Shown: in pieces, positions 1 through 6,756 of the stretch
How the letters are laid out: each line of letters opens with the position of its first letter
How positions within the stretch are numbered: the first letter of the stretch is position 1
Source of the DNA: an uncultured Collinsella sp.
GTDB taxonomy: Bacteria > Actinomycetota > Coriobacteriia > Coriobacteriales > Coriobacteriaceae
NCBI GenBank assembly: GCA_900553935.1
Contig: USFK01000049.1
Span: 1 to 8,736 of the forward strand
Direction: 5' to 3'
Length of the DNA: 8,736 nt
Notes under the pieces: generated by a model
What the model was told of the DNA's origin: nothing
Seen by the model: the letters and a program-made list of their open reading frames with translations, nothing else
Database searches by the model: none
Translations under genes and position numbers: made by a program

Positions 1-143
1 AGGCCACCGAAGACCTCGGGGCACACCAAAAGAACCTCGGTCCCCGTTCGCTCGCAGGCCTCGACCAACGCGCGATGGTAATTGTCGAGCCCGTTATATT
101 TGCAGCTCTCTCCCATCAAGCAGGCACTTACCACGATTTTCAT
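1..143 (-). CDS. DUF523 family protein, N-terminal 47 residues (cut by window edge)
   Basis: The minus-strand frame from ATG 143-141 runs open to the left edge. It begins MKIVVSACLMGESCKYNG, continues through a stretch rich in charged residues, and ends in VCPEVFGG. The pattern VSACLxGxxCxYxG near the start followed by a CPE motif about 30 residues later is the signature of DUF523, a family of small cysteine-containing proteins of unknown biochemical role. A GGGAGGG ribosome binding site (156-150) lies seven bases before the ATG, which fixes the start. The gene lies 78 bp downstream of ftsH on the same strand, with a terminator hairpin between them, so it is probably expressed separately or only by read-through. 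The rest of the protein is outside the window, so completeness cannot be judged. Confidence 0.85.
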   Translation of the reverse strand, partial: MKIVVSACLMGESCKYNGLDNYHRALVEACERTGTEVLLVCPEVFGG

Positions 144-165
144 CTACATCCCTCCCAACAAACTA

Positions 166-202
166 AACGCCCCATTTGAGATCGGCACTCAAATGGGGCG
201 TT
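166..202 (-). terminator. Intrinsic terminator downstream of ftsH
   Basis: Positions 166-180 and 188-202 form a perfect 15-bp inverted repeat around a 7-base loop. On the minus strand the stem is followed by a T-rich tail (TTTAGTTTGTT). It begins 20 bases after the ftsH stop codon, the expected place for a rho-independent terminator. The tail runs into the leader of the DUF523 gene, close to that gene's ribosome binding site. Confidence 0.8.
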
Positions 203-221
203 CAAAACTGCGCAACCAGAC

Positions 222-2114
222 TTACTGCTGATTTGGCATCAGCGGATTCTCGCGAGTGAGGAGATTCATGAACTCCTCGCCCGTGATCGTCTCCTTCTTG
301 TACAGATAACGAGCCAGCTCGTGCAGCTTGAACTTGTTCTCCTTCAGGATCTGCAGGGCGCGATCGTGCGCATCCTCGATCAGCTTGGCGACAATCGCGT
401 CCACGCGCTCGGCCGTACCGGGGGCGCAGGTGAGCGACGTGTCCTGGTTGAGGTACGCATTCTGAACGGTACCGAGCGCCATCATGCCAAACTCATCGGA
501 CATACCAAAGCGCGTCACCATGTTGCGGGCGAGCTTGGTGGCCTGCTCGATATCGTTGGCGGCGCCGGTCGTCATCTCACCAAAGATGAGCTCCTCGGCA
601 GCACGGCCACCGCAATAGACGGCGAGCTTGTCCAGGACCTCCTGGCGTGTGGTCAGGAAGCGCTCATCCTCCTCGACCTGCATGGTGTAGCCCAGAGCAC
701 CACTCGTGCGCGGCACGATGGTGATCTTCGTGACCGGCGCAGAGCCCTTCTGGCGAGCGGCAACGATGGCATGGCCGATCTCGTGGTACGAAACAACCTG
801 CTTCTCGTGATCGGACAGCACCGTGGACTTACGCTGCTGGCCGGCGATGACGACCTCCACCGACTCCTCAAAATCGTCCTGCGTGGCGCGCTTGCGACCC
901 TCGCGGACGGCGCGCAGGGCGCCCTCGTTGATGATGTTAGCCAGGTCGGCGCCCGAGGCACCGGGCGTGGCACGGGCAATCGCGGTCAGGTCGATCGGCG
1001 GCTGCGTCTTCACGCTCTTGGCATGCAGCTCGAGGATGTTCTTGCGGCCAGTCAGGTCGGGCAGTTCAACGGGGATGCGGCGATCAAAACGACCGGGGCG
1101 CAGCAGGGCCGGATCAAGGCTGTCGGGACGGTTGGTGGCAGCGAGAACGACGATACCCTTGTGGTTATCGAAGCCGTCCATCTCGGTCAGCAGCTGGTTG
1201 AGCGTCTGCTCGCGCTCGTCGTTGCCGCTAAAGCCGCCGCCATCGCGCTTCTTGCCGATCGTATCGATCTCATCGATGAATACGATACAGGGGGCCTTTT
1301 CCTTAGCCTGCTTAAACAGGTCGCGCACCTTGGCAGCACCACGGCCGACGAACATCTCGACGAACTCAGAACCCGAAATGCTAAAGAACGGCACGCCCGC
1401 CTCGCCGGCAACGGCCTTGGCAAGCAGGGTCTTACCGGTACCCGGAGGGCCAACAAGGAGAGCACCGCGCGGCAGCTTGGCGCCAATTTCCTCGTAGCGT
1501 TGCGGCTTCTCCAGAAAGTCGACGACCTCCTTGAGAGACTCCTTGGCCTCTTCCTGGCCAGCAACGTCCTTAAAGGTCACGCCCACATCCTTGGAAGCGA
1601 TCACGCGTGCACCGGACTTGCCCAGTCCGCCGCCACCAAAACCACCGCCGCCAAAGTTCATCGAGGGACCGTCATCACCCATGGCCTTCTTCATGCGGCG
1701 GTTGAGCCACCAACCGATGAGGAAGAAGATGGCCATGGGAAGGATGAGCGTAAGCAGGTAATAGGTCATCAGACCCGAGTTTTTATCGGGAACGACCGAT
1801 TCCAGGGACGCACCGGATTCAAGCACGCGATCGGTAAAGCCCGCATCGTTCGGCACACCGGTCGTCTTGTAGGCGATGTTCTCGTCCTCGCCCTTCTTGG
1901 TGTAATAAATCGTGTAATCGTCCGTGTTGTATTCGACCTTGTCGACGCTCTTCTTATCGAGCGCTTTGACAAAGGTCGAGTAATCGGTCTTCGTAATCTG
2001 CTGCGTGTGACCGATGTTGGGGAACAGAACGGTCGAGAGCACGAGGTAGACGACGAAGGCGATGAGCACGTAGAGGATCATATTCCGTCTACGTTTGTTG
2101 TCATCCATCTCCAT
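222..2114 (-). CDS. ftsH: FtsH, ATP-dependent membrane zinc metalloprotease
   Basis: FtsH is a hexameric membrane-anchored AAA+ protease that unfolds and degrades misassembled membrane proteins and short-lived regulators. From the preferred start (630 residues) the order is: transmembrane helix at about 12-31; extracytoplasmic domain; second helix at about 115-137; glycine-rich linker at 153-165; Walker A GPPGTGKT 222-229; pore motif FVG 255-257; Walker B IVFIDE 277-282; second region of homology ending in GRFDR with Arg-finger candidates R342 and R345; zinc-binding HEIGH 444-448; and a probable third zinc ligand, Asp521, in AANDIEQA. All catalytic elements are present and the length is normal. 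An ATG at 2129 gives five more residues but has no ribosome binding site. The ATG at 2114 has GGAG nine bases upstream, so it is chosen. The gene is divergent from cobA and ends at a strong terminator. Confidence 0.97.
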   Translation of the reverse strand: MEMDDNKRRRNMILYVLIAFVVYLVLSTVLFPNIGHTQQITKTDYSTFVKALDKKSVDKVEYNTDDYTIYYTKKGEDENIAYKTTGVPNDAGFTDRVLESGASLESVVPDKNSGLMTYYLLTLILPMAIFFLIGWWLNRRMKKAMGDDGPSMNFGGGGFGGGGLGKSGARVIASKDVGVTFKDVAGQEEAKESLKEVVDFLEKPQRYEEIGAKLPRGALLVGPPGTGKTLLAKAVAGEAGVPFFSISGSEFVEMFVGRGAAKVRDLFKQAKEKAPCIVFIDEIDTIGKKRDGGGFSGNDEREQTLNQLLTEMDGFDNHKGIVVLAATNRPDSLDPALLRPGRFDRRIPVELPDLTGRKNILELHAKSVKTQPPIDLTAIARATPGASGADLANIINEGALRAVREGRKRATQDDFEESVEVVIAGQQRKSTVLSDHEKQVVSYHEIGHAIVAARQKGSAPVTKITIVPRTSGALGYTMQVEEDERFLTTRQEVLDKLAVYCGGRAAEELIFGEMTTGAANDIEQATKLARNMVTRFGMSDEFGMMALGTVQNAYLNQDTSLTCAPGTAERVDAIVAKLIEDAHDRALQILKENKFKLHELARYLYKKETITGEEFMNLLTRENPLMPNQQ

Positions 2115-2118
2115 CTGC

Positions 2119-2146
2119 TTGAACTCCATCTACTGGGGTTGATAAT
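2119..2146 (+). promoter_or_regulatory. Possible promoter for the adenosyltransferase gene
   Basis: TTGAAC (2119-2124) and GATAAT (2141-2146) are separated by 16 bp on the plus strand, giving a leader of about 55 bases before the ATG at 2207. The -10 matches the consensus at five of six positions and the -35 at four. The site overlaps the start of ftsH. A second -10-like hexamer, TAGAAT (2153-2158), has no good -35 partner. Confidence 0.3.
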
Positions 2147-2206
2147 GATATCTAGAATACCCAACCCGGACGGCGATAAACCGACGCCGGGCACGAAAGG
2201 ACAGAG

Positions 2207-2692
2207 ATGGCATCACTGGAAGTCGGCAAGGTTCAGATTTACACGGGCGACGGCAAGGGCAAAACCACGGCCGCCCTGGGGCTGGCTTTGCGCGCCACAG
2301 GTTATGGGCTCGACGTACTCATGCTGCAGTTTGCCAAAAAGCTACACTGCGCCGAACACGAAGCCGCGCCGCGCCTGGGGCTGCGTATTGTGCAGGCCGA
2401 TCGCGACACGCCCGAGGCTTGCGCCGCACAGATCGTGGAGCTCGCACGTGAGCAGATATCACAGGTCGACGTTCTGATTTTGGATGAACTCGGCGAGGCT
2501 ATGCGCCGAGGTTTTGTGACGCGCGAAGATGTGGAGGGACTGATCGCGCTGAAGCCCGCCACCACCGAGCTCGTGCTCACCGGCCGCGGTTTGCTGCCCC
2601 TCGCCGACCTTGCCGACCTAGTAACCGAAATGCGCCCCGTCAAACACTACTTCGACGAAGGCCTCCTAGCCCGCCAAGGAATCGAATACTAG
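2207..2692 (+). CDS. cobA: Cob(I)alamin adenosyltransferase, CobA/CobO/BtuR type
   Basis: This ATP:corrinoid adenosyltransferase transfers the 5'-deoxyadenosyl group of ATP to the cobalt of reduced corrinoids, the last step that makes coenzyme B12-type cofactors in synthesis or salvage. The 161-residue product has the family P-loop GDGKGKTT (14-21), a Walker B-like strand VLILDE (89-94), and the C-terminal family signature TGRG (125-128) followed by EMRPVKHYFDEG (141-152) and GIEY at the C-terminus. This is the CobA fold, not the unrelated PduO or EutT type. It is slightly shorter than the usual 170-200 residues, but nothing essential appears to be missing. The start is fixed by AAAGGA (2196-2201) five bases before the ATG. 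No other corrinoid gene is in the window, so a salvage role is only an inference. It is divergent from ftsH and convergent with the MATE gene. Confidence 0.92.
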   Translation: MASLEVGKVQIYTGDGKGKTTAALGLALRATGYGLDVLMLQFAKKLHCAEHEAAPRLGLRIVQADRDTPEACAAQIVELAREQISQVDVLILDELGEAMRRGFVTREDVEGLIALKPATTELVLTGRGLLPLADLADLVTEMRPVKHYFDEGLLARQGIEY

Positions 2693-2717
2693 CCATTGGG
2701 GACGTCCGCAATGGCTA
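2690..2717. terminator. Hairpin spanning both stop codons of convergent genes
   Basis: TAGCCATTG (2690-2698) and CAATGGCTA (2709-2717) form a perfect 9-bp stem. The left arm starts with the TAG of the adenosyltransferase gene, and the right arm ends with the complement of the TAG of the MATE gene. It could act as a bidirectional terminator, but neither side has a T-run. A competing 9-bp stem pairs 2712-2720 with 2730-2738. Confidence 0.4.
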
Positions 2718-4064
2718 GGCAGTGGCGCGGCCTAGCCAGTTGCCGCTGTGATGGTAGACGGTGAACATCATGGCGGTGATTACCCAGGTTACGGGGTAGA
2801 CCAGCAGCAGATGCTCGAGCGAGGGGTCAAGCGGCATAATCGCGAACACCCACGCCACGCGGAGCACGACCGTGCCGAAGATCGTGAGCATCATAGGCTG
2901 GAAGCTCACGCCAGCGCCGCGGATGGAGCCAGACGCGTTTTCGATAATCGAGAAGATCGCGTAGAACGGCGCGATGAAATGAAGAATCGTCGTGGTGTAG
3001 GCCGAAATCGCGGCATCGTCGATGAACAAACGCGACAACGGACCCGAGAACACAAGCAGCACGGCAGACAGGCCACCAATGAGCATAAACGACAGCACGA
3101 GCGACGTGTGGTATCCCTTTCGCATGCGATCGTAATTGCGCGCACCAAAGTTCTGCGCCGAGAACGTAGTGATCGATACGCCGAGCGCCTCGGTCACCAT
3201 CCAGATAATGCCATCCAGGCGCCCAGATAGACCCCATGCCGTGGTGACATCGGCACCAAACGAGTTGACCGACATCTGGATCAGCACGTTCGAGATCGAA
3301 TAGGCAGCCGATTGAAAACCGAGTGGCAGACCGCACGAGATCATACTCTTACAAATACCGCGATCGATGCCGAGCTTAGACAGCGAAAGACGCCATGCAC
3401 CCGGAGCGCGCATCATGCGCAACACGATCATCGTTGCATTGGAGCAAATGGTCAGCGCTACCGCGATGCCGCAGCCCAGCGCCTCCATATGCAACACAGC
3501 GACAAAGATGATATCCAGCACGACGTTAACAAGGCAGCCAGAGGCAATGATCACAGCGGGACCGCGCGTATCCCCCACGGCACGCAGCAGTGCGGTTCCC
3601 ATATTAAGCAGCAGTGCCGCAACCATCGCGGCAAAATAACAGCGAGCATAGGCAACGCCCTCGGCAAGTAGCTCGTGCGGCGTATTCATCAACACCAGCA
3701 TGGGCTCGACAAAAACCATGCCAAGAATGGAAATGACGATGCCGCCCACCAAAGCAAGCGTCATGGCTGTATGGACCGAACGGCTCAGACGCTCGCTATC
3801 GTGCTGACCAAAATAATGACCCGTGATAACGGCACAACCGGCGCCAACGCCAACGCAAAAACCAATGCAGAGCTCGGTGAGCACCATCGTGGCTTGAATG
3901 CCGCCAAGCGCAAGCTTGCCGCCAAACTGACCGACGATATAGGTGCCGATAAGCGTGTAAGCCTGCTGAAAAAACGAACTAAAAAAGATGGGAACGCACA
4001 GCGACAGCAATTGCTGCCAAATGACACCTTGCGTTACATCGATAGCCGTAGATTTCTTAGCCAC
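2715..4064 (-). CDS. MATE family multidrug/Na+ antiporter-type exporter
   Basis: This is a polytopic inner-membrane transporter of the MATE family, which exports cationic drugs or metabolites using a Na+ or H+ gradient. The 449-residue protein is almost entirely hydrophobic helices, consistent with 12 transmembrane segments, and shows conserved MATE blocks in both halves: LLRAVGDTRGPA (159-170), SAQNFGARNYDRMRKGY (302-318) and GSIRGAGVSFQP (379-390). The chosen start is GTG at 4064-4062, giving MAKKSTAIDVTQG. It is preceded by GGGGAGGG (4075-4068), and a short basic start leading into 'DVTQG.IW' is typical of the family. A TTG at 4097 would add 11 residues but has no ribosome binding site. 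The gene is convergent with the adenosyltransferase gene, with 22 bp between the two stop codons. The substrate cannot be told from sequence. Confidence 0.92.
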   Translation of the reverse strand: MAKKSTAIDVTQGVIWQQLLSLCVPIFFSSFFQQAYTLIGTYIVGQFGGKLALGGIQATMVLTELCIGFCVGVGAGCAVITGHYFGQHDSERLSRSVHTAMTLALVGGIVISILGMVFVEPMLVLMNTPHELLAEGVAYARCYFAAMVAALLLNMGTALLRAVGDTRGPAVIIASGCLVNVVLDIIFVAVLHMEALGCGIAVALTICSNATMIVLRMMRAPGAWRLSLSKLGIDRGICKSMISCGLPLGFQSAAYSISNVLIQMSVNSFGADVTTAWGLSGRLDGIIWMVTEALGVSITTFSAQNFGARNYDRMRKGYHTSLVLSFMLIGGLSAVLLVFSGPLSRLFIDDAAISAYTTTILHFIAPFYAIFSIIENASGSIRGAGVSFQPMMLTIFGTVVLRVAWVFAIMPLDPSLEHLLLVYPVTWVITAMMFTVYHHSGNWLGRATA

Positions 4065-4189
4065 ACGCCCTCCCCAAAAGCGCACGTCAACCGACAAAAC
4101 AGCAATTTAAAACCAAAGCCAAAACCAGCTTAGCACCGACTGGCGGCGACCGAAACACCCCGAATCAGAGCGCGGTGCGGAATATCTGC

Positions 4190-5104
4190 CTAGTGATACA
4201 AACCCGGCTGGTAGTGGTACTCGTTGCTCACGTGCGGGCACAGCTGCCAAAAGGCGACGGCGCTCGCCGCGGCCACGTTGAGCGAATCGACCCCGTGCGC
4301 CATCGGAATGCGCACGGCTCGGTCGCAGCCGGCAATGGTCTTGGCGCCCAAGCCGGCACCCTCGGTACCCATAAAAATCGCCAAGCGATCAATCTTCTGC
4401 AGCACAGGATCGTCCAGCGAAACGGAATCATCCGTCAACGCCATAGCGGCACACGAAAAACCGGCATCATGAAGCGCGGCCAGGCCATCATGTGGCCACA
4501 CGCGAGCCTCACTGCCAATACGCGTCCACGGCACTTGAAACACGGTGCCCATGCTCACGCGGGCCGAGCGACGATACAGCGGGTCGCAGCACGTAGGGCT
4601 CACCAGAATGCCGTCGACGTTGAGCGCGGCCGCCGAGCGGAATATTGCGCCCACATTGGTATGGTCGACAATGCCCTCGAGCACGCACACGCGCACCGGG
4701 CGCTCCCCCGCCGCCTCGACGACGCCGCCCAAGAACTCATCAACCGGAATCTGTCGCGGGCGACGAAATGCCGCGAGCGCACCGCGCGTCACGTTAAAAC
4801 CCGTCAGCCGCTCCATGAGCTCCATCGAGGCCACGAACACCGGGACCGGACCCGCTCCCTCGCGCACAACCAAGCGCTCAAACAGCGGCATCATCTGGTC
4901 GAGCCAGCGCTCGCCCAAAAGAAAGCTCACCGGCTCGTATCCGGCACGCACCGCACGCTCGATGACCTTGGCGCTCTCGGCGATAAAGATGCCCTTCTGC
5001 GGCTCCAGTACGCAGCGCAGCTCACGCTCGGTCAGTCGCACATAGGCATCGAGCCGCTCGTCCTCGAGCGAATCGATTCGCAGCACCTCAACGGCATCAG
5101 TCAT
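4190..5104 (-). CDS. SpoU/TrmH family (SPOUT) RNA 2'-O-methyltransferase
   Basis: Enzymes of this family use S-adenosylmethionine to methylate ribose 2'-OH groups in tRNA or rRNA, and dimerise through a C-terminal trefoil knot. All three SpoU motifs are present in the 304-residue product: motif 1 DHTNVGAIFRSAAAL (147-161, with the catalytic Asn-x-Gly-Ala-x-x-Arg pattern), motif 2 FMGTEGAGL (244-252) and motif 3 IPMAHGVDSLNVAAAS (266-281). The N-terminal 130 residues resemble the substrate-binding extension found in rRNA-directed members. The exact target nucleotide is not predictable. The ATG at 5104 lacks a close ribosome binding site (AAGAAGGG lies about 15 bases away), so translation may be weak or the start slightly wrong. 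The following gene on this strand (MATE) is 125 bp downstream with no clear terminator between. Confidence 0.92.
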   Translation of the reverse strand: MTDAVEVLRIDSLEDERLDAYVRLTERELRCVLEPQKGIFIAESAKVIERAVRAGYEPVSFLLGERWLDQMMPLFERLVVREGAGPVPVFVASMELMERLTGFNVTRGALAAFRRPRQIPVDEFLGGVVEAAGERPVRVCVLEGIVDHTNVGAIFRSAAALNVDGILVSPTCCDPLYRRSARVSMGTVFQVPWTRIGSEARVWPHDGLAALHDAGFSCAAMALTDDSVSLDDPVLQKIDRLAIFMGTEGAGLGAKTIAGCDRAVRIPMAHGVDSLNVAAASAVAFWQLCPHVSNEYHYQPGLYH

Positions 5105-5148
5105 AGTAGCCAGCCCGCACCCTTCTTACAGCAGCATCTATATCAAAC

Positions 5149-5171
5149 GAGGCGACGCCAAGCGCCGCCCC
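5149..5171 (-). terminator. Weak hairpin terminator candidate after folA
   Basis: A 9-bp stem (5149-5157 with 5163-5171, including a G-U pair in the minus-strand RNA) encloses a 5-base loop. On the minus strand it is followed by GTTTGATATAG, which is only moderately T-rich. It lies between the folA stop and the start of the RNA methyltransferase gene, so it could end the thyA-folA transcript. Confidence 0.35.
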
Positions 5172-5213
5172 TCAATCATTCCAACCCGATAATACCGTGG
5201 GCAAATAGGAGAT

Positions 5214-5732
5214 TTACGCCTCAACGCGACGATACGTCACGAACTCATAATCGAGGCCTTCGTCACCCTCGCCCGCGGCAATCGTGGCAACCCCTTCGCG
5301 CCGCGCAATCTCCCACGCGGGATCGGCATCCAAATCGGGAAAGTACGTATCCACGTCATGCACGCAATGGTTATGCGTGACCTCGGCCTCGACGCAATAC
5401 GGCAAAAACTGCCGATAGACATCGCCGCCGCCAATCACCCACGCAACGGGCTCATCGGCTACCGCGGCGAGCGCTTCGTCGATGCTATGCACCACGTCGA
5501 CGCCCTCGGGAGCAAAGTCCTCATCGCGCGTGAGCACGATATTGCGGCGGTTCTTGAGCGGTCGTGCGCCGGGAAAACTCAGCAGGGTCTTGCGCCCCAT
5601 AATAACCGGGCAACCTTTGGTGCACGCCACAAAATGACGCATGTCGGCACGGTTGGACACCACCATGTCGCCCTCGCACCCAATACCCCAGTCATCGCAC
5701 ACGGCGACAATGGCAGAAAGCTTACACGTCAT
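5214..5732 (-). CDS. folA: Dihydrofolate reductase
   Basis: The enzyme reduces dihydrofolate to tetrahydrofolate with NADPH, which restores the cofactor consumed by ThyA. The 172-residue product has WGIG (15-18), the presumed catalytic acid Asp30 in NRADMRHF, VIMGRKT (43-49) for NADPH binding, NIVLTRD (64-70), IGGGDVY (100-106) and a C-terminal FPDLD block. Length and motif order are normal for bacterial FolA. The Pro-Trp that usually sits just before the catalytic acid (LPW in E. coli) is replaced by MVV here. The ATG at 5732 is chosen because AGGTGA, a match to the anti-Shine-Dalgarno sequence, lies five bases upstream. A GTG at 5741, directly after the thyA stop, would overlap that site. 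The gene is co-transcribed and probably translationally coupled with thyA. Confidence 0.95.
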   Translation of the reverse strand: MTCKLSAIVAVCDDWGIGCEGDMVVSNRADMRHFVACTKGCPVIMGRKTLLSFPGARPLKNRRNIVLTRDEDFAPEGVDVVHSIDEALAAVADEPVAWVIGGGDVYRQFLPYCVEAEVTHNHCVHDVDTYFPDLDADPAWEIARREGVATIAAGEGDEGLDYEFVTYRRVEA

Positions 5733-5737
5733 GCGCG

Positions 5738-5743
5738 TCACCT
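5738..5743 (-). promoter_or_regulatory. folA ribosome binding site overlapping the thyA stop codon
   Basis: On the minus strand, AGGTGA begins with the last two bases of the thyA TAG stop (5744-5742) and is followed by CGCGC and the folA ATG. The terminating ribosome therefore covers the folA initiation site, which argues for translational coupling and decides between the ATG (5732) and GTG (5741) starts. Confidence 0.6.
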
Positions 5744-6590
5744 ACACCGCAATGGGGATGTTCTTGACCTGCGGGCCGTGCTCATAGCCCTCGACAATCA
5801 GGTCGTCGGTCGTAAACGCATAGAAGTCATGCACATCGGGGTTAAGCGTTACCTTAGGCGCGGCAAACTGCGGACGCTCGATAAGCTCGCGGACGATATC
5901 GACATGACGGTCGTAAATGTGGGCATCGGCAATCACATGCAGCAACTCGCCGGGAATCATATCGACCGACTGCGCGACCATCATCAGCAAAATGGCGTAC
6001 TGGCACACATTCCAGTTGTTCGCAGCCAAAATGTCCTGGCTGCGCTGGTTGAGAATCATGTTGAGCGTCGGTTTATCATCCTGCGGGCGCTGCGTCACGT
6101 TATACGTCACGCTGTAGGCGCACGGATACAGGTGCATCTCGGACAGGTCGCTAAACACGTAGGTATTCGTCATAATGCGGCGGCTGTACGGCGTGTTCTT
6201 GAGGTCGTACAGCACACGGTCCATCTGATCGAAGTCACCTTCGGCATAATGGCTCTTCTGCCCAATCTGATACCCGTAGGCCTTGCCGATGGAGCCGGTC
6301 TCGTCGGCCCACTCATCCCAAATATGGCTGTTGAGGTCATGCACGTTATTGGACTTCTTTTGATAGATCCATAGGATCTCATCCATGGCAGATTTGAGGG
6401 CCGTGCGACGCAGGGTAAGCGCCGGAAACTCCTCACGCAGGTCGTAGCGGGCCGTGACGCCAAAGTTTTTAATGGTATAGGCAGGGGTGCCGTCCTCCCA
6501 CACCGGGCGGACCTTTTGGCCCTCGGTGGTGGTGCCATGGTCCAGAATATCGCGGCACATGGTTACAAACTGTTGATCAGCCTTGCTCAT
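5742..6590 (-). CDS. thyA: Thymidylate synthase (ThyA)
   Basis: ThyA methylates dUMP to dTMP using 5,10-methylene-tetrahydrofolate and releases dihydrofolate, which the adjacent FolA recycles. The 282-residue product has the paired phosphate-binding arginines RR (137-138), the catalytic Cys157 in LYPCAYS, NQRSQD (181-186) with the dUMP-binding Arg and Asp, NNWN (191-194) and DAHIYDRH (222-229). The block around the catalytic cysteine is YPCA instead of the E. coli PPCH, a variant I also recall from Firmicutes-like ThyA. The start ATG 6590-6588 is preceded by AGGAGG four bases upstream. The frame stays open to about 7160, but that extension is antisense to the DUF134-NifX gene and is not coding. 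A TACAAT -10-like hexamer (6630-6625, minus) lies upstream but lacks a recognisable -35. Confidence 0.96.
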   Translation of the reverse strand: MSKADQQFVTMCRDILDHGTTTEGQKVRPVWEDGTPAYTIKNFGVTARYDLREEFPALTLRRTALKSAMDEILWIYQKKSNNVHDLNSHIWDEWADETGSIGKAYGYQIGQKSHYAEGDFDQMDRVLYDLKNTPYSRRIMTNTYVFSDLSEMHLYPCAYSVTYNVTQRPQDDKPTLNMILNQRSQDILAANNWNVCQYAILLMMVAQSVDMIPGELLHVIADAHIYDRHVDIVRELIERPQFAAPKVTLNPDVHDFYAFTTDDLIVEGYEHGPQVKNIPIAV

Positions 6591-6674
6591 TGACCCTCCT
6601 GTCAGTCGCCTATAAGCGAGATTCATTGTAGCCCAGGCACATGCGGCCCCACAGCCCAAACATAAGCCCTCAAT

Positions 6675-6692
6675 TTCTGGCATATGCCAGAA
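6675..6692. promoter_or_regulatory. Operator-like palindrome 1
   Basis: TTCTGGCATATGCCAGAA is a perfect 18-bp palindrome centred on CATATG in the divergent thyA / DUF134-NifX region. It lies just upstream of the probable -35 of the DUF134-NifX promoter and about 85 bp upstream of the thyA ATG. Its core resembles that of palindrome 2 (CTGGCATATGCCAG against TTGACATATGTCAG). It is a likely binding site for a dimeric regulator, most simply the DUF134 protein itself. Confidence 0.65.
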
Positions 6693-6697
6693 GTTCA

Positions 6698-6725
6698 TTG
6701 CATAAATCTGCGCGTTCGCTATTCT
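6698..6725 (+). promoter_or_regulatory. Probable promoter of the DUF134-NifX gene
   Basis: TTGCAT (6698-6703) and TATTCT (6720-6725) are spaced by 16 bp, placing the transcription start near 6732 and leaving a leader of about 25 bases. Neither hexamer is perfect. Palindrome 1 abuts the -35 on the upstream side and palindrome 2 covers the expected start point. Confidence 0.4.
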
Positions 6726-6730
6726 ATTGT

Positions 6731-6742
6731 TGACATATGTCA
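6731..6742. promoter_or_regulatory. Operator-like palindrome 2
   Basis: TGACATATGTCA is a perfect 12-bp palindrome centred on CATATG, 14 bases before the DUF134-NifX ATG and immediately before its ribosome binding site AAGGAG (6746-6751). Its centre is 53 bp from that of palindrome 1, about five turns of the helix. A repressor bound here would cover the expected transcription start. Confidence 0.6.
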
Positions 6743-6756
6743 GATAAGGAGAGCAC

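Noticed and set aside
2165..2191. CCCGG/CCGGG inverted repeat in the leader of the adenosyltransferase gene, considered as a riboswitch.
   Set aside because: Only a five-pair outer stem and a leader of about 55 bases, far too short for a cobalamin riboswitch and with no B12-box-like sequence.
321..2477. A 718-codon open frame on the plus strand opposite ftsH and running into the adenosyltransferase gene.
   Set aside because: The protein has low-complexity, Arg/His/Gly-rich composition and no recognisable domain. It lies antisense to a clearly real FtsH and out of frame with the real plus-strand gene. High GC with strong codon bias often leaves such frames open.
4132..4178. Possible terminator from GCACCG (4132-4137) pairing with CGGTGC (4173-4178) after the RNA methyltransferase gene.
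   Set aside because: Only six pairs around a loop of 35 bases, with no clear inner stem. I see no convincing terminator or promoter in the 4065-4189 gap.
6730..6735. TTGACA, a perfect -35 hexamer upstream of the DUF134-NifX gene.
   Set aside because: A -10 at normal spacing would fall on or after the start codon, and there is no such hexamer there. The bases are better explained as part of palindrome 2.
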